Shown here: in pieces, positions 27,123 to 35,711 of the stretch
How positions within the stretch are numbered: the first letter of the stretch is position 1
Layout of the letters: every line of letters starts with the position of its first letter
DNA from: Lederbergia wuyishanensis
GTDB taxonomy: Bacteria; Bacillota; Bacilli; Bacillales; Bacillaceae_C
Direction of reading: 5' to 3'
DNA: 64,000 nucleotides
NCBI RefSeq assembly: GCF_022900255.1
Contig: NZ_JALIRM010000001.1
Location: forward strand, 124,001 to 188,000
Position numbers and translations under genes: made by a program
The notes under the pieces: generated by a model
What the model saw: only the letters and a program-made list of their open reading frames with translations
What the model was told of the DNA's origin: nothing
The model's database searches: none

Positions 27123-27154
27123 ATTCATTATGCTAGAAATAGTGTATAATGAAT
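27123..27154. promoter_or_regulatory. Palindrome over the spxA promoter -10
   Basis: ATTCATTAT (27123-27131) and ATAATGAAT (27146-27154) form a perfect 9-bp inverted repeat with 14-bp spacing; an inner CTA/TAG pair adds to it. TATAAT at 27145-27150 lies within the right arm. In B. subtilis spx has a PerR- and YodB-repressed promoter; whether this palindrome is such an operator is inference. Confidence 0.5.
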
Positions 27155-27268
27155 TAATAAGGGTGTTTCTATATTTGGATTTATATTGAAACATGATATC
27201 TAAATTCTGTAATATAAGAGCAATTTTATAAAGAATTTAATTCTTAAAAAAGGAGTGTGATTTGTATT

Positions 27269-27664
27269 ATGGTAACATTGTACACATCACCTAGTTGCAC
27301 ATCTTGTAGAAAAGCAAGAATATGGCTTGAGGAACAAAGCATTCCATATAAAGAAAGAAATATTTTCTCAGAACCACTTAGCTTAGAAGAAATAAAGGAA
27401 ATCCTTAGAATGACAGAAGATGGTACAGATGAGATTATTTCTACACGTTCAAAGATATTCCAAAAGCTAAATATTGATTTGGATTCCCTTCCACTTCAGC
27501 AATTGTATGATTTGATCCAAAAAAACCCTGGACTTCTAAGAAGACCAATTATTTTGGATGAAAAAAGACTACAGGTCGGTTATAACGAAGATGAAATTAG
27601 ACGCTTCCTCCCAAGGAAAGTAAGAACATACCAATTACGTGAAGCACAGAAAATGGTAAATTAA
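27269..27664 (+). CDS. spxA: Transcriptional regulator Spx
   Basis: 131 residues, ArsC/Spx family. The redox switch CxxC is at residues 10-13 ([10 protein letters not shown]); the RNA-polymerase-alpha contact face and [20 protein letters not shown] are conserved. Spx binds the alpha C-terminal domain and reprogrammes transcription in disulfide stress; it is kept low by ClpXP with the YjbH adaptor, encoded at 32992-33831 here. ATG at 27269 is the family start; AAGGAG is 13 bp upstream, somewhat far. Confidence 0.97.
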   Translation: MVTLYTSPSCTSCRKARIWLEEQSIPYKERNIFSEPLSLEEIKEILRMTEDGTDEIISTRSKIFQKLNIDLDSLPLQQLYDLIQKNPGLLRRPIILDEKRLQVGYNEDEIRRFLPRKVRTYQLREAQKMVN

Positions 27665-27693
27665 GCTTTTTGAACATAGATTATATGCAGAAA

Positions 27694-27743
27694 AAAGCGG
27701 CTGTTCCTAAAAGCCTGTAAGGCAAAGGGGCAGCCCCTTTTTC
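27694..27743 (+). terminator. Terminator after spxA
   Basis: AAGGGGC/GCCCCTT hairpin followed by TTTTTC, with an additional outer pairing to GCGGCTG. Confidence 0.75.
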
Positions 27744-27809
27744 ATTAGAATAGTTATAACAAAAAATCTAATCTCTTTATCTTCTTACATCTATGGACCC
27801 ATGTTTGTA

Positions 27810-27905
27810 AGCTAGGACTTCGGTCGACTAAGCTTCCGCTTTTTTTGCCTAGCTGTAAGTGCCATCGCCTCGAGGTCAAATAACCCGAGTCTTTATAAAG
27901 TAAAG
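27810..27905. repeat. Probable decayed dispersed repeat
   Basis: GTCGACTAAGCTTCCGCTTT, then GCCTAGCTGTAAGTGCCATC and GCCTCGAGGTCAAATAA resemble segments of the Bacillaceae dispersed repeat seen at 25.2 and 35.5 kb (GCGCTTACGCTTTTCTTA end). Divergence is high and the limits are uncertain. No gene visible. Confidence 0.35.
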
Positions 27906-27944
27906 TATAACTTTTCACGTCTCAAAATATGGCTTTTCGCAGAT

Positions 27945-27967
27945 AAGCGGTTCCGTTCCGCTTTTTA
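27945..27967 (+). terminator. Orphan terminator hairpin upstream of mecA
   Basis: AAGCGG/CCGCTT with a 7-nt loop and TTTTTATAT. No recognisable gene ends here, so it may close a short untranslated transcript or be left from a lost gene. Confidence 0.5.
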
Positions 27968-27989
27968 TATAAAAATTTTGAAAATTGGC

Positions 27990-28018
27990 TTGATTTTAGT
28001 GAGTATGTTAGATAAAAT
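27990..28018 (+). promoter_or_regulatory. SigA promoter of mecA
   Basis: TTGATT (27990-27995), 17 bp, TAAAAT (28013-28018). It implies a leader of about 180 nt with hairpins AATTGG/CCAATT (28065-28090) and GGGAT/GATCCC near 28160; a second possible start is TTGACT at 28091 with TATAAG. Confidence 0.55.
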
Positions 28019-28206
28019 AATCGAAACATAAATAATAGCTGTGTTGGGCACTTGACCATTTTTTAATTGGGAATATCTTTTATTTCCAATTTGACTACAG
28101 TTATCATAAAATATAAGTACAAGGAGAAAAGCATTAAGCACTAAGTACTTTGAGTACGGGATGATGATCCCTTCAACACCCAATTATAGAAGGGAGAGTT
28201 AAATGT

Positions 28207-28872
28207 ATGGAAATAGAACGTATTAATGAACACACTGTTAAGTTTTACATTTCATATGTTGACATAGAAGAGCGTGGGTTTGATCGAGAGGAAATTTGGT
28301 ACAATCGTGAAAGAGGAGAAGAATTGTTTTGGGAAATGATGGATGAAATTCATCAAGAAGACGATTTTGTTCCAGACGGACCTCTTTGGATTCAAATACA
28401 GGCAATGGATAAAGGGCTTGAAGTAATCGTAACTAAGGCACAACTGTCAAAGGATGGCCAAAAATTGGAGCTCCCAATCTTGTCAGATAAAGGCGATATC
28501 CATGTAGATGATAAAATCGAAGAATTTTTAGACCAGCATTTTCAGGTTAAGCATTATGATGATGAAAAAGTTGATGATTTAACTGAACTTGAATTTGTTT
28601 TATGGTTTAGGGACTTTGAGGATTTAGTTGCCCTTTCCAAAGTACAAGACCTAGCTGAAATGGAAACAAAACTTTATTCTTATGAAAATAAATATTATTT
28701 ATTTGTTAAGTTCGACGAAGACCTATATGACGATGACCAGATTGACGATGCCCTAAGTGTTCTCCTTGAATATTGTACAGAAAGTAATTACACCATTCAT
28801 CGTATTGGCGAATATGGAACAAGCATAATCGATACTGATGTTTTTAACACACTTCGTCAATATTTTAAATAA
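28207..28872 (+). CDS. mecA: Adaptor protein MecA
   Basis: 221 residues. MEIERINEHTVKFYISYVDI and GFDREEIWYNRERGEELFWEMMDE are the N-terminal substrate-binding domain of MecA; an acidic linker (~105-120) leads to the C-terminal ClpC-binding domain (LEFVLWFRDFEDLVALSK ... YTIHRIGEYGTSI). MecA targets ComK and other proteins to ClpCP. Together with coiA immediately downstream it suggests conserved competence control. GAAGGGAGAG precedes the start. Confidence 0.96.
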   Translation: MEIERINEHTVKFYISYVDIEERGFDREEIWYNRERGEELFWEMMDEIHQEDDFVPDGPLWIQIQAMDKGLEVIVTKAQLSKDGQKLELPILSDKGDIHVDDKIEEFLDQHFQVKHYDDEKVDDLTELEFVLWFRDFEDLVALSKVQDLAEMETKLYSYENKYYLFVKFDEDLYDDDQIDDALSVLLEYCTESNYTIHRIGEYGTSIIDTDVFNTLRQYFK

Positions 28873-28875
28873 TAC

Positions 28876-28909
28876 GACCGATTTCATTATGATGGATCGG
28901 TCTTTTTTT
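28876..28909 (+). terminator. Terminator after mecA
   Basis: GACCGAT/ATCGGTC stem, 13-nt loop, then seven Ts. Confidence 0.92.
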
Positions 28910-29044
28910 GTGCTTAACAAAAACGACTTTCGGTGGATCAGAATTTTTGCTTACCTCTTAAGGTTCGAACCAGCTTTTGTTCTTAAATAAAGGAATTTGA
29001 GATATTTTGTAGAATAGTTTATATAAGAAAGGAAGTGGTGTTTA

Positions 29045-30301
29045 TTGCTTACAGCGTTAAATAAAGAAGGAAAACAAATTACCTTAGTTAAATCTTTTCA
29101 TAACAAAGAAATAATTGAAAGGATGCGTAGTGAAAAATATTTTTGTCCCATATGCAAGGAATCTCTTATTTTAAAAGCCGGTCATATTCGCATTCCTCAT
29201 TTCTCCCATACCCGAGACTCTCTTTGTGCCACTTTTTTAGCAGAACCCGAAAGTCCTCAACATCTAAAAGGCAAAAAAAATTTGTTTGATTTTTTCATGA
29301 ATGAAGGTTTAAATGTTTCTTTAGAACATTATTTACCTGAGATCAAACAGCGTGCTGATCTATTCGTACAATTTCAATCTCATTCTTTCGCTATTGAATA
29401 CCAATGTTCTCCCCTTTCTAGAAGTATATTAGAAAAACGAACTAAAGGGTACAAAAGTATAGGAATTGAACCATTATGGATTATTGGGGGAAAACCTTAC
29501 CAAAAAAGTCGAAAAGACATCTATCTTTTATCGGATTTTAACTGGGCAATGTTAAGGAGGAAGAGAAAAGGTGGACGTCATCTTTTAAGTTATGATACTG
29601 AGAGCAAAAAATTTTATTTGTTATCAAATATTACCTCATTTTCTCAAAATAAAGTTTCAGCAACTTTGTTTTCTCGCCAAATATCTACTGCCACGCTCCC
29701 ATTAAGGTTTCCGCAAACTTCAAAGAGTATTAACCATACATTGTGGCTCCAAAACAAAAGAAAATGGCTCCATCATAAAGTTCAAAATGGTAATCTTGTA
29801 AATGATCTCTTTCTAAAAAATATTTATACCTCTGGACATAACCCTTTTTTACTACCTCCTATATGTGGTCTCCCGGTGCAATATATGGAGAATTTTTATT
29901 CCCACCCCATTGAATGGCAGTTTCTCATTTATCTAGAATGCTTACGAAAAATACAAGTAGGCAAACGTATCTCTTTAAAATATATTTATCAAAAAATTCA
30001 AGCCTGGGAAAAGGCAGGATTAATTGTTATTCGAAATTTTCCTTTAGATCAAATAAACAATTGGAGAAATGCTGTCGAAAATTACTTTAGCTTATTAACA
30101 GAATTGGAATATTTCTCGAATTTAGGCGAAGACTTATTTGAGAAAGAAAAACAAATAAAAATACCACATTCTATTGAAGAAGCAACACTTTGGGAGGATA
30201 AGGTTTTTCAAAAACTAAATAATCGGAGCTCAAATGACTCGGAAATAGACGAATCTTGTTTCTTATTTGAATATATAGCAGGATTCTCCAAATTTAAGTA
30301 G
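29045..30301 (+). CDS. coiA: Competence protein CoiA
   Basis: 418 residues. The N-terminus has a zinc-finger-like FCPICKESLILKAG and RIPHFSH; the nuclease-like core QRADLFVQFQSHSFAIEYQCSP has the D-x(n)-E-x-Q pattern of restriction-endonuclease-fold proteins. CoiA promotes recombination of incoming DNA in transformation. TTG start at 29045 behind AAAGGAAGTGG. The region after residue ~200 is less conserved and rich in aromatic and basic residues. Somewhat longer than B. subtilis CoiA. Confidence 0.92.
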   Translation: MLTALNKEGKQITLVKSFHNKEIIERMRSEKYFCPICKESLILKAGHIRIPHFSHTRDSLCATFLAEPESPQHLKGKKNLFDFFMNEGLNVSLEHYLPEIKQRADLFVQFQSHSFAIEYQCSPLSRSILEKRTKGYKSIGIEPLWIIGGKPYQKSRKDIYLLSDFNWAMLRRKRKGGRHLLSYDTESKKFYLLSNITSFSQNKVSATLFSRQISTATLPLRFPQTSKSINHTLWLQNKRKWLHHKVQNGNLVNDLFLKNIYTSGHNPFLLPPICGLPVQYMENFYSHPIEWQFLIYLECLRKIQVGKRISLKYIYQKIQAWEKAGLIVIRNFPLDQINNWRNAVENYFSLLTELEYFSNLGEDLFEKEKQIKIPHSIEEATLWEDKVFQKLNNRSSNDSEIDESCFLFEYIAGFSKFK

Positions 30302-30367
30302 AATAGGTATAGGTACAATAACTTTCGATATACGAAAGAATTAAAGAAAAAAGAATGGAGGATTTCA

Positions 30368-32188
30368 ATGGCCAACGAAAGTGCAGTTAAAACACTTCCT
30401 GCCCGAGCTGAGATACAAGAGGAAATGACATGGAGGCTGGAAGATATTTTTTCATCAGATGATTCTTGGGAGAAAGAATATGATGATATAAAAGAATTAT
30501 TAAAAGATGCAAGTCAATTTAAAGGTAAACTAGGTGATAGTGCGGAGCAATTATTTGAAGCACTAGATTTCCAATCAAAAGTTTCAGAACGTATGGGAAG
30601 ACTTTATACATATGCACATATGCGATATGATCAAGATACTGGGAATTCCCTTTATCAAGGTTTTAATGCGAGAGCGGAAAGTTTGTATTCTATATTAGCA
30701 AGTGAATTTTCCTATATTGTACCGGAGATTTTAGACATAGAAGAAAGCAAAATTTCTCAATTTTTAGAGGGAAATAAAGAACTTCAGTTATACAAAAAAG
30801 CTTTGGAAGAAATAAACTTGCAAAGAGGCCATGTGTTATCAGCAGAACAGGAAGCATTACTCGCTCAAGCATCGGAAGTGTTAGGTGCTTCAAGCACTAC
30901 CTTTGGAATGCTGAATAATGCTGATTTAGAGTTTCCTGTCATGAAAGATGAAAATGGACAAGATGTACAAATTTCTCACGGCAACTATATTCGTTTTTTG
31001 GAAAGTTCTGATCGAAGAGTTCGTGAAGAAGCTTTTAAAAAGGTGTATGAAACATACGGCAAATTCAGCAATACATTCTCTAGTACTCTAAGTGGCGCAG
31101 TGAAGAAAGATAATTTTTATGCAAAAGCTAGAAATTATAAATCTGCAAGACATGCAGCGCTATCAGCAAATAACATTCCAGAAAGTGTATATGACAATTT
31201 AGTTGAAACGATTAATAAGAACCTCCATTTATTGCATCGTTATGTAAAGTTGCGTAAAAAAGTCCTTGGTGTCGATCAATTGCATATGTATGATCTTTAT
31301 ACGCCTTTAGTAAAAGATGTAAAGATGGATATACCTTATGAAGAGGCAAAAAATTTGGTAGTTGAAGGACTTGCTCCACTTGGAGAAGAGTATGCTAATA
31401 TTCTTAAAGAAGGTTTTGAAAATCGTTGGGTTGATGTATTTGAAAATAAAGGAAAACGGAGCGGCGCTTATTCATCGGGTACATATGGAACCAATCCATA
31501 TATACTAATGAATTGGCAAGATAATGTGAATAATTTATTTACACTAGCCCATGAATTTGGTCATAGTGTGCATAGTTACTATACAAGAAAATCACAACCT
31601 TATCCATATGGAGACTATTCCATTTTCGTAGCTGAAGTCGCTTCTACATGTAATGAAGCACTTCTCAACGATTATATGTTAAAACGGACAGATGACAAGA
31701 AGGAACAATTATATTTGCTTAACCATTACTTGGAAGGGTTCCGCGGAACGGTTTTCCGTCAAACAATGTTTGCGGAATTTGAACATATAATTCATCAAAA
31801 AGCTCAAAATGGGGAAGCATTAACTGCTGATATGTTAACCAAGGAATATTATGAATTAAATAAGAAGTACTTTGGTGATGAGGATATTTATATCGATGAA
31901 GAAATCGGACTAGAATGGTCGAGAATCCCTCATTTCTATTACAATTATTATGTTTATCAATATGCGACAGGATTTAGTGCAGCAGCTGCGTTATCTAGCC
32001 AAATTCTCGAAGAGGGAGAACCGGCGGTAACACGATATATCGATTTCTTAAAAGCAGGTAGTTCCGATTATCCAATAGAAGTATTGAAAAAAGCAGGTGT
32101 AGATATGACTACTGCCGCTCCAATTGAAGCAGCATGTAAGGTATTTGAAGAAAAGCTTGCTGAAATGGAACAACTATTATCAGAATAA
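30368..32188 (+). CDS. pepF: Oligoendopeptidase F
   Basis: 606 residues, M3 metallopeptidase. The zinc motif is LAHEFGHSVHSYY with the third ligand in AEVASTCNEALL; ATGFSAAAALSSQIL is typical of the C-terminal helical region. It cleaves short peptides in the cytoplasm. AAAGAATGGAGGATTTC precedes the ATG. In bacilli pepF follows coiA, as here. Followed by a long hairpin. Confidence 0.96.
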   Translation: MANESAVKTLPARAEIQEEMTWRLEDIFSSDDSWEKEYDDIKELLKDASQFKGKLGDSAEQLFEALDFQSKVSERMGRLYTYAHMRYDQDTGNSLYQGFNARAESLYSILASEFSYIVPEILDIEESKISQFLEGNKELQLYKKALEEINLQRGHVLSAEQEALLAQASEVLGASSTTFGMLNNADLEFPVMKDENGQDVQISHGNYIRFLESSDRRVREEAFKKVYETYGKFSNTFSSTLSGAVKKDNFYAKARNYKSARHAALSANNIPESVYDNLVETINKNLHLLHRYVKLRKKVLGVDQLHMYDLYTPLVKDVKMDIPYEEAKNLVVEGLAPLGEEYANILKEGFENRWVDVFENKGKRSGAYSSGTYGTNPYILMNWQDNVNNLFTLAHEFGHSVHSYYTRKSQPYPYGDYSIFVAEVASTCNEALLNDYMLKRTDDKKEQLYLLNHYLEGFRGTVFRQTMFAEFEHIIHQKAQNGEALTADMLTKEYYELNKKYFGDEDIYIDEEIGLEWSRIPHFYYNYYVYQYATGFSAAAALSSQILEEGEPAVTRYIDFLKAGSSDYPIEVLKKAGVDMTTAAPIEAACKVFEEKLAEMEQLLSE

Positions 32189-32196
32189 AAAAACAA

Positions 32197-32256
32197 GGAG
32201 AGGTGCTTCCTGCAAAGTCGTAGTATTTTACTTTGGGAGGAGGCATCTCCCCTTTA
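32197..32256 (+). terminator. Long hairpin after pepF
   Basis: GGAG-(6)-TTCCTGCAAAGT pairs with ACTTTGGGAGGA-(4)-CTCC; followed by CCTTTATTT. A rather weak T-run. Confidence 0.6.
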
Positions 32257-32517
32257 TTTAATTGGACATTGTTAATCTGGAATGTTGTTTTCTGCTATAG
32301 GTGTTACTTGCGAAGATCGAAATGTGGAGAACCTTATACCTAACGCCTGCAATATCTCAACTTTTCCATATTCCAGAAGGAGTCTCACAGCTTTGTTCAA
32401 AGTCCGCTAAGTCTTTTTAGTGGAGAAAAGGGAACCTTTTATCCTTAATTGTTTTTTGGGGAGCTAAATTAAAGAGCTCCTTTTTATCCGAGTCTTGTTC
32501 GGCACCATTTTCTTTTT
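32257..32517. other. Intergenic region with an orphan + strand terminator
   Basis: I see no protein gene on either strand. The + strand hairpin GGAGCT/AGCTCC followed by TTTTTATCC (32460-32485) is not next to any gene end, so a short untranslated RNA from about 32270 to 32485 is possible. I could not identify a clear promoter. Confidence 0.3.
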
Positions 32518-32694
32518 TTAATGAAACCCACGAAATTTGTTTCTGCCGTTTAAAAAGTTCAATAATAAGAGCAATGAGATAAAAAGTAAAGGTGATGTAA
32601 TATAAATCGGAATTAAGTTCATCAAACCGAGGATATTAAAGAAAAAGCAGAAACCGATGAATGTCATCATTATGAAAATAACAATTTTTCTCAG
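32518..32694 (-). CDS. Small two-helix membrane protein with apparent CTG start
   Basis: A 58-codon frame, KIVIFIMMTFIGFCFFFNIL then LMNLIPIYITSPLLFISLLL and a basic end NGRNKFRGFH. Two transmembrane helices are clear. AAAGGAGA lies 8 bp before a CTG at 32694; the first ATG (32670) has no ribosome site. So a CTG start, or a miscalled base, is implied. I do not recognise the family. Confidence 0.5.
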   Translation of the reverse strand: MRKIVIFIMMTFIGFCFFFNILGLMNLIPIYITSPLLFISLLLLLNFLNGRNKFRGFH

Positions 32695-32991
32695 ATCCCC
32701 GTCTCCTTTCTCGCATTATTAATAACTTATATGCAAAAAATCCACCAGTCATACTTTTAAAAGAATATCTTGTGAAAAAAACTTTAAAAAATAAATAGAA
32801 TGCAGGGCAAAACCTAGCATTCTTTCCAAAAATGTAATATTGATTTTTTCTCTACAAGTGGTTTGGTTTATAGTCTACAACAAGTCGTACCTGTTCTTTT
32901 CCTTGCTCATAAGTCAACATTGATTCACATACGTTATGATTATTGATGCTCAGTAAAACTGATATTAGAGCAAGCTCTAAAACATTGCTAT

Positions 32992-33831
32992 CTATAGACC
33001 ACCGGATGTGTATTTCCAAAAATGTCCGTTTTTTGCGTTAATTTTTTGTACCTTTCGTTGTAGCTGCAATTTTTTCATTTGCTTTTCTATTTGTTGGACA
33101 GGTACATCATAAATCATAGCAAGATCTTTAGATGCCATGATTGGGTTAGTGGACAAGAAAAGTTCTAATGGGGGTTTTTCAGCTGGCTTTGGGAACCGTT
33201 CAAGCATTTCGGTTAATAGTTGGACGTAAATATCATATGAATATAGCCCGGTTATTTTTAAACCTTCATCTTCTATGTTCTCGTTAAAAAATACCATTGC
33301 AGGCATTTCGTTAACTTCCATTTCAGAGGAAATTTTTAAGTCACATTGAAATGCATTTGCAGAGCTTTGTGAATAAACATCACGAATAAATTCCTCTATA
33401 TCTAAGCCTACATGCTTGGCACATTGTTGTATGACATTAATATCTGTAATATCAGCATTTTCCACGAAAAGTAATTCTTGCAGTCTTCTAATAAACCGAA
33501 TTCCAGCTTTTTTTCCCTGCAGCTCAGCAGCTTTAATGCTAATTGCCGCCAAATGGGGTGTGGGAAAAATTTGATGATCATTTTTTAATTTCTTAATATT
33601 TTTCTTATCACCTAAATTAACACCCTTTTGATTCCAGAATGAAAGATTACCACATAAAACGTATTTTAAAGTAAAATAATCCCCATATTCAATTTGTAGC
33701 TTATTAATAATAGGTGATAATGACCAGCATTCCGCACAGAAAGGATCGATAAACAAGTAAATCTCCATAGGCTTATTGTCCATATAATGCGAGTTTATAT
33801 TATTTGCTGACCGATTGTTATTCAATTCCAT
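32992..33831 (-). CDS. yjbH: ClpXP adaptor YjbH (SpxH), DsbA-like
   Basis: 279 residues. The thioredoxin-fold start MEIYLFIDPFCAECWSLSPI carries a CxxC (CAEC). LAAISIKAAELQGKKAGIRF and the C-terminal LELFLSTNPIMASKDLAMIYDV follow the YjbH pattern. The adaptor delivers Spx to ClpXP and aggregates under stress, so with spxA at 27.3 kb the regulatory pair is in one window. ATG 33831 overlaps the end of the upstream small gene; a TTG at 33825 with AGGTGA six bp upstream forms a TTGA overlap with its stop and is an equally good start. Confidence 0.92.
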   Translation of the reverse strand: MELNNNRSANNINSHYMDNKPMEIYLFIDPFCAECWSLSPIINKLQIEYGDYFTLKYVLCGNLSFWNQKGVNLGDKKNIKKLKNDHQIFPTPHLAAISIKAAELQGKKAGIRFIRRLQELLFVENADITDINVIQQCAKHVGLDIEEFIRDVYSQSSANAFQCDLKISSEMEVNEMPAMVFFNENIEDEGLKITGLYSYDIYVQLLTEMLERFPKPAEKPPLELFLSTNPIMASKDLAMIYDVPVQQIEKQMKKLQLQRKVQKINAKNGHFWKYTSGGL

Positions 33832-33941
33832 TCACCTGTTACTATAGGTATTATGTCAATATGCCTTTCGACATGGAATGTAATTTTAATATATTTATTA
33901 GCACTAAGTGCGTCATACGGCCCAACACGTTTCATAACCAT
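33822..33941 (-). CDS. yizD: YizD-like small protein upstream of yjbH
   Basis: A 39-residue protein, MVMKRVGPYDALSANKYIKI then TFHVERHIDIIPIVTGEWN. A strong AAAAGGAG site lies 8 bp upstream and its stop overlaps the yjbH start region, so translation of the two is likely coupled. In B. subtilis a small gene, yizD, precedes and is cotranscribed with yjbH; I assign the name by position, not by remembered sequence. Confidence 0.6.
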   Translation of the reverse strand: MVMKRVGPYDALSANKYIKITFHVERHIDIIPIVTGEWN

Positions 33942-34082
33942 ATGAATCGCTCCTTTTTCTAAAATTGTATGTTTATTGTAGCAACGAGAACGTAATAACT
34001 CAAACAAATAGCATTGGATTAAAAAACAATAATAAAAAAACTGCCCAACAATGGACAGTTACATTCATTTATACTGATTTTC

Positions 34083-34742
34083 TTAACTATAAAATGTCTC
34101 AGTAACTTTACGAACATAGTTCTGTGTTTCCGTAAAAGGTGGAATACCGCCGTATTTATCCACATTTCCTGGCCCCGCATTATAGGCTGCTAGTGCTAGT
34201 ACAAGATTACCATCATACTTGTCTAGCATAGTTCGTAAATACTTGCTTCCACCCATCACGTTTTGCAATGGATCAAAAATATCGGAGACACCTAGACCTT
34301 TTGCCGTTTGTGGCATAAGCTGCATCAATCCGGAAGCTCCAGCATGACTGACAGCACTAGAATTAAAATTTGATTCATGCTTAATGATTGATTTTATTAG
34401 TTTAGCAGGAAGGTTGTACACTTCAGAAGCTTTTTGTATAATTTCTTCTAAACTTTCCGGTACTTTAGTATTATCCTTAACTGTTGCATGTATGTTGGAT
34501 GCCATTTGAATGGCACTTTGACTGGATAAAATAGGTGAATGATTCAATTGCATTTTGTATATAGCACCTAGAGTATTATTATCTAACGTTTGTGGTGCAG
34601 AAGAATTAACAGAGCTCATAACTGTTTGCTGTAATAATTGTGCAAACGAATTATTATCTTGATTAAGTTGATTTTTATCTATGGAAAAACTCTTTAATAA
34701 TTGTATGTCAAGAACCGTTTTTAATTGCCCAAGTGTATTCAT
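34083..34742 (-). CDS. yjbJ: Lytic transglycosylase, SLT domain (YjbJ-like)
   Basis: 219 residues. A divergent, mostly disordered first ~110 residues precede a Slt70-type domain: LIKSIIKHESNFNSSAVSHA with the catalytic Glu in HESNF, then GASGLMQLMPQTAKGLGV, and ALAAYNAGPGNVDKYGGIP. It cleaves peptidoglycan glycan strands. No clear signal peptide is visible, as in B. subtilis YjbJ. It overlaps the yjbK stop by 4 bp (ATGA), so they are cotranscribed. Confidence 0.9.
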   Translation of the reverse strand: MNTLGQLKTVLDIQLLKSFSIDKNQLNQDNNSFAQLLQQTVMSSVNSSAPQTLDNNTLGAIYKMQLNHSPILSSQSAIQMASNIHATVKDNTKVPESLEEIIQKASEVYNLPAKLIKSIIKHESNFNSSAVSHAGASGLMQLMPQTAKGLGVSDIFDPLQNVMGGSKYLRTMLDKYDGNLVLALAAYNAGPGNVDKYGGIPPFTETQNYVRKVTETFYS

Positions 34743-35332
34743 GGCGATACGTCCTTCTTTCCTTGTGTTACTTTGTATAGCCTGCTAATTTTATTATCGG
34801 CATATTGAATCTTGATGTTTAACTTATCAAGCAGCTTATAAAATTTTTTTTCGCCTTCATCTCGATTGCTTGTTTCATATTCTATCTCAAAGTCTTCAAT
34901 TCCTTTATAAAAACTATGATCAAATACTAGAAGACCATTTTCATATTCTATTTCAGCTCGTTCCGTACGAAGTGACCCAAAAAGAATGAATTCATTCAAA
35001 TTGATGTGCATTTGAAGTAATTCGTCTTTTACTTCACCGCTTGGAAAAATAGAATTTTTCATTAATAAATCTGCTTCTGACTGACTTATAGTATCATTTA
35101 TCTCCCAAAGTCCATTAACTGCGGGTTTTTTTAATGTTAGCTCATACTTTTCGGATAATTCTCGAATACGTAAAGCGGCCCCTAATTTTTTTAAAGAGTA
35201 ATTTTTCGTATCAAAATAGTGATTTGTCTGTGAGAAAAAATTTTTTTTGGTAATTTGAAAAGTTTTCAGAAGAAGTTGGAATTCTTCTTCGGTAACCATA
35301 TTTTTAAATTCAATTTCGAGGTTTTTAGACAA
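34739..35332 (-). CDS. yjbK: CYTH domain protein (YjbK-like triphosphatase)
   Basis: 197 residues. The CYTH signature EIEFK is at residues ~5-9 and the tunnel-fold residues follow (NHYFDTKNY, ALRIRELSEKYELTLKKP, ERAEIEY, FEIEYE). CYTH proteins next to RelQ-like synthetases are inorganic tri/tetraphosphatases in some species. TTG at 35332 chosen because AAGGAAG lies 8 bp upstream and the family begins MSKNLEIEFK; the upstream ATG at 35350 has no site. Confidence 0.88.
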   Translation of the reverse strand: MSKNLEIEFKNMVTEEEFQLLLKTFQITKKNFFSQTNHYFDTKNYSLKKLGAALRIRELSEKYELTLKKPAVNGLWEINDTISQSEADLLMKNSIFPSGEVKDELLQMHINLNEFILFGSLRTERAEIEYENGLLVFDHSFYKGIEDFEIEYETSNRDEGEKKFYKLLDKLNIKIQYADNKISRLYKVTQGKKDVSP

Positions 35333-35461
35333 ATTCGGTCTTCCTTCCATATAAAGCTATTCTTATTATTACCTTAATATGGATTGATTTCAATAATTGA
35401 TGATAGTCAAACTTTAAGAATTTATTGTTTGTGCTAAAATAAAGAGGTAAATCTTTCATAA

Positions 35462-35682
35462 AGTGTCAGCTCCAGCGTCAATCGACTAGTAAACTTCTTG
35501 TCCTTTTCTTTTGGGTATGAGAGTGCAGATTCGTCCTGTCAGACTTATCGTGCTTCCTTTATCTTACTCTTGGTCCGAAAAAGGAACGTCGACTAAAACA
35601 GCTACTTCCTGTGGCGACGTCCAAGAATCCACATCCTGTGTGCCACAGTACGTCGATGAGCAAGGCGCTTACGCTTTTCTTA
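35462..35682. repeat. Dispersed repeat, copy B (inverted relative to copy A)
   Basis: About 220 bp between the divergent yjbK and yjbM genes. Runs from GTCAGCTCCAGCGTCAATCG to GGCGCTTACGCTTTTCTTA and matches 25183-25365 as reverse complement over most of its length. It contains an internal inverted repeat around CGACGT ... ACGTCG (35617-35655). It is open in the yjbM frame, which makes yjbM look falsely longer at its 5' end. Confidence 0.75.
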
Positions 35683-35711
35683 TTAGGCATTATTTAAGAG
35701 GTGACAATCTA

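Noticed and set aside
35511-35711. N-terminal extension of the yjbM reading frame from ATG 35511
   Set aside because: The segment lies in dispersed repeat copy B, has repeat-like composition (Cys/Ser/Thr-rich) and lacks a ribosome site; GTG 35712 gives the conserved N-terminus.
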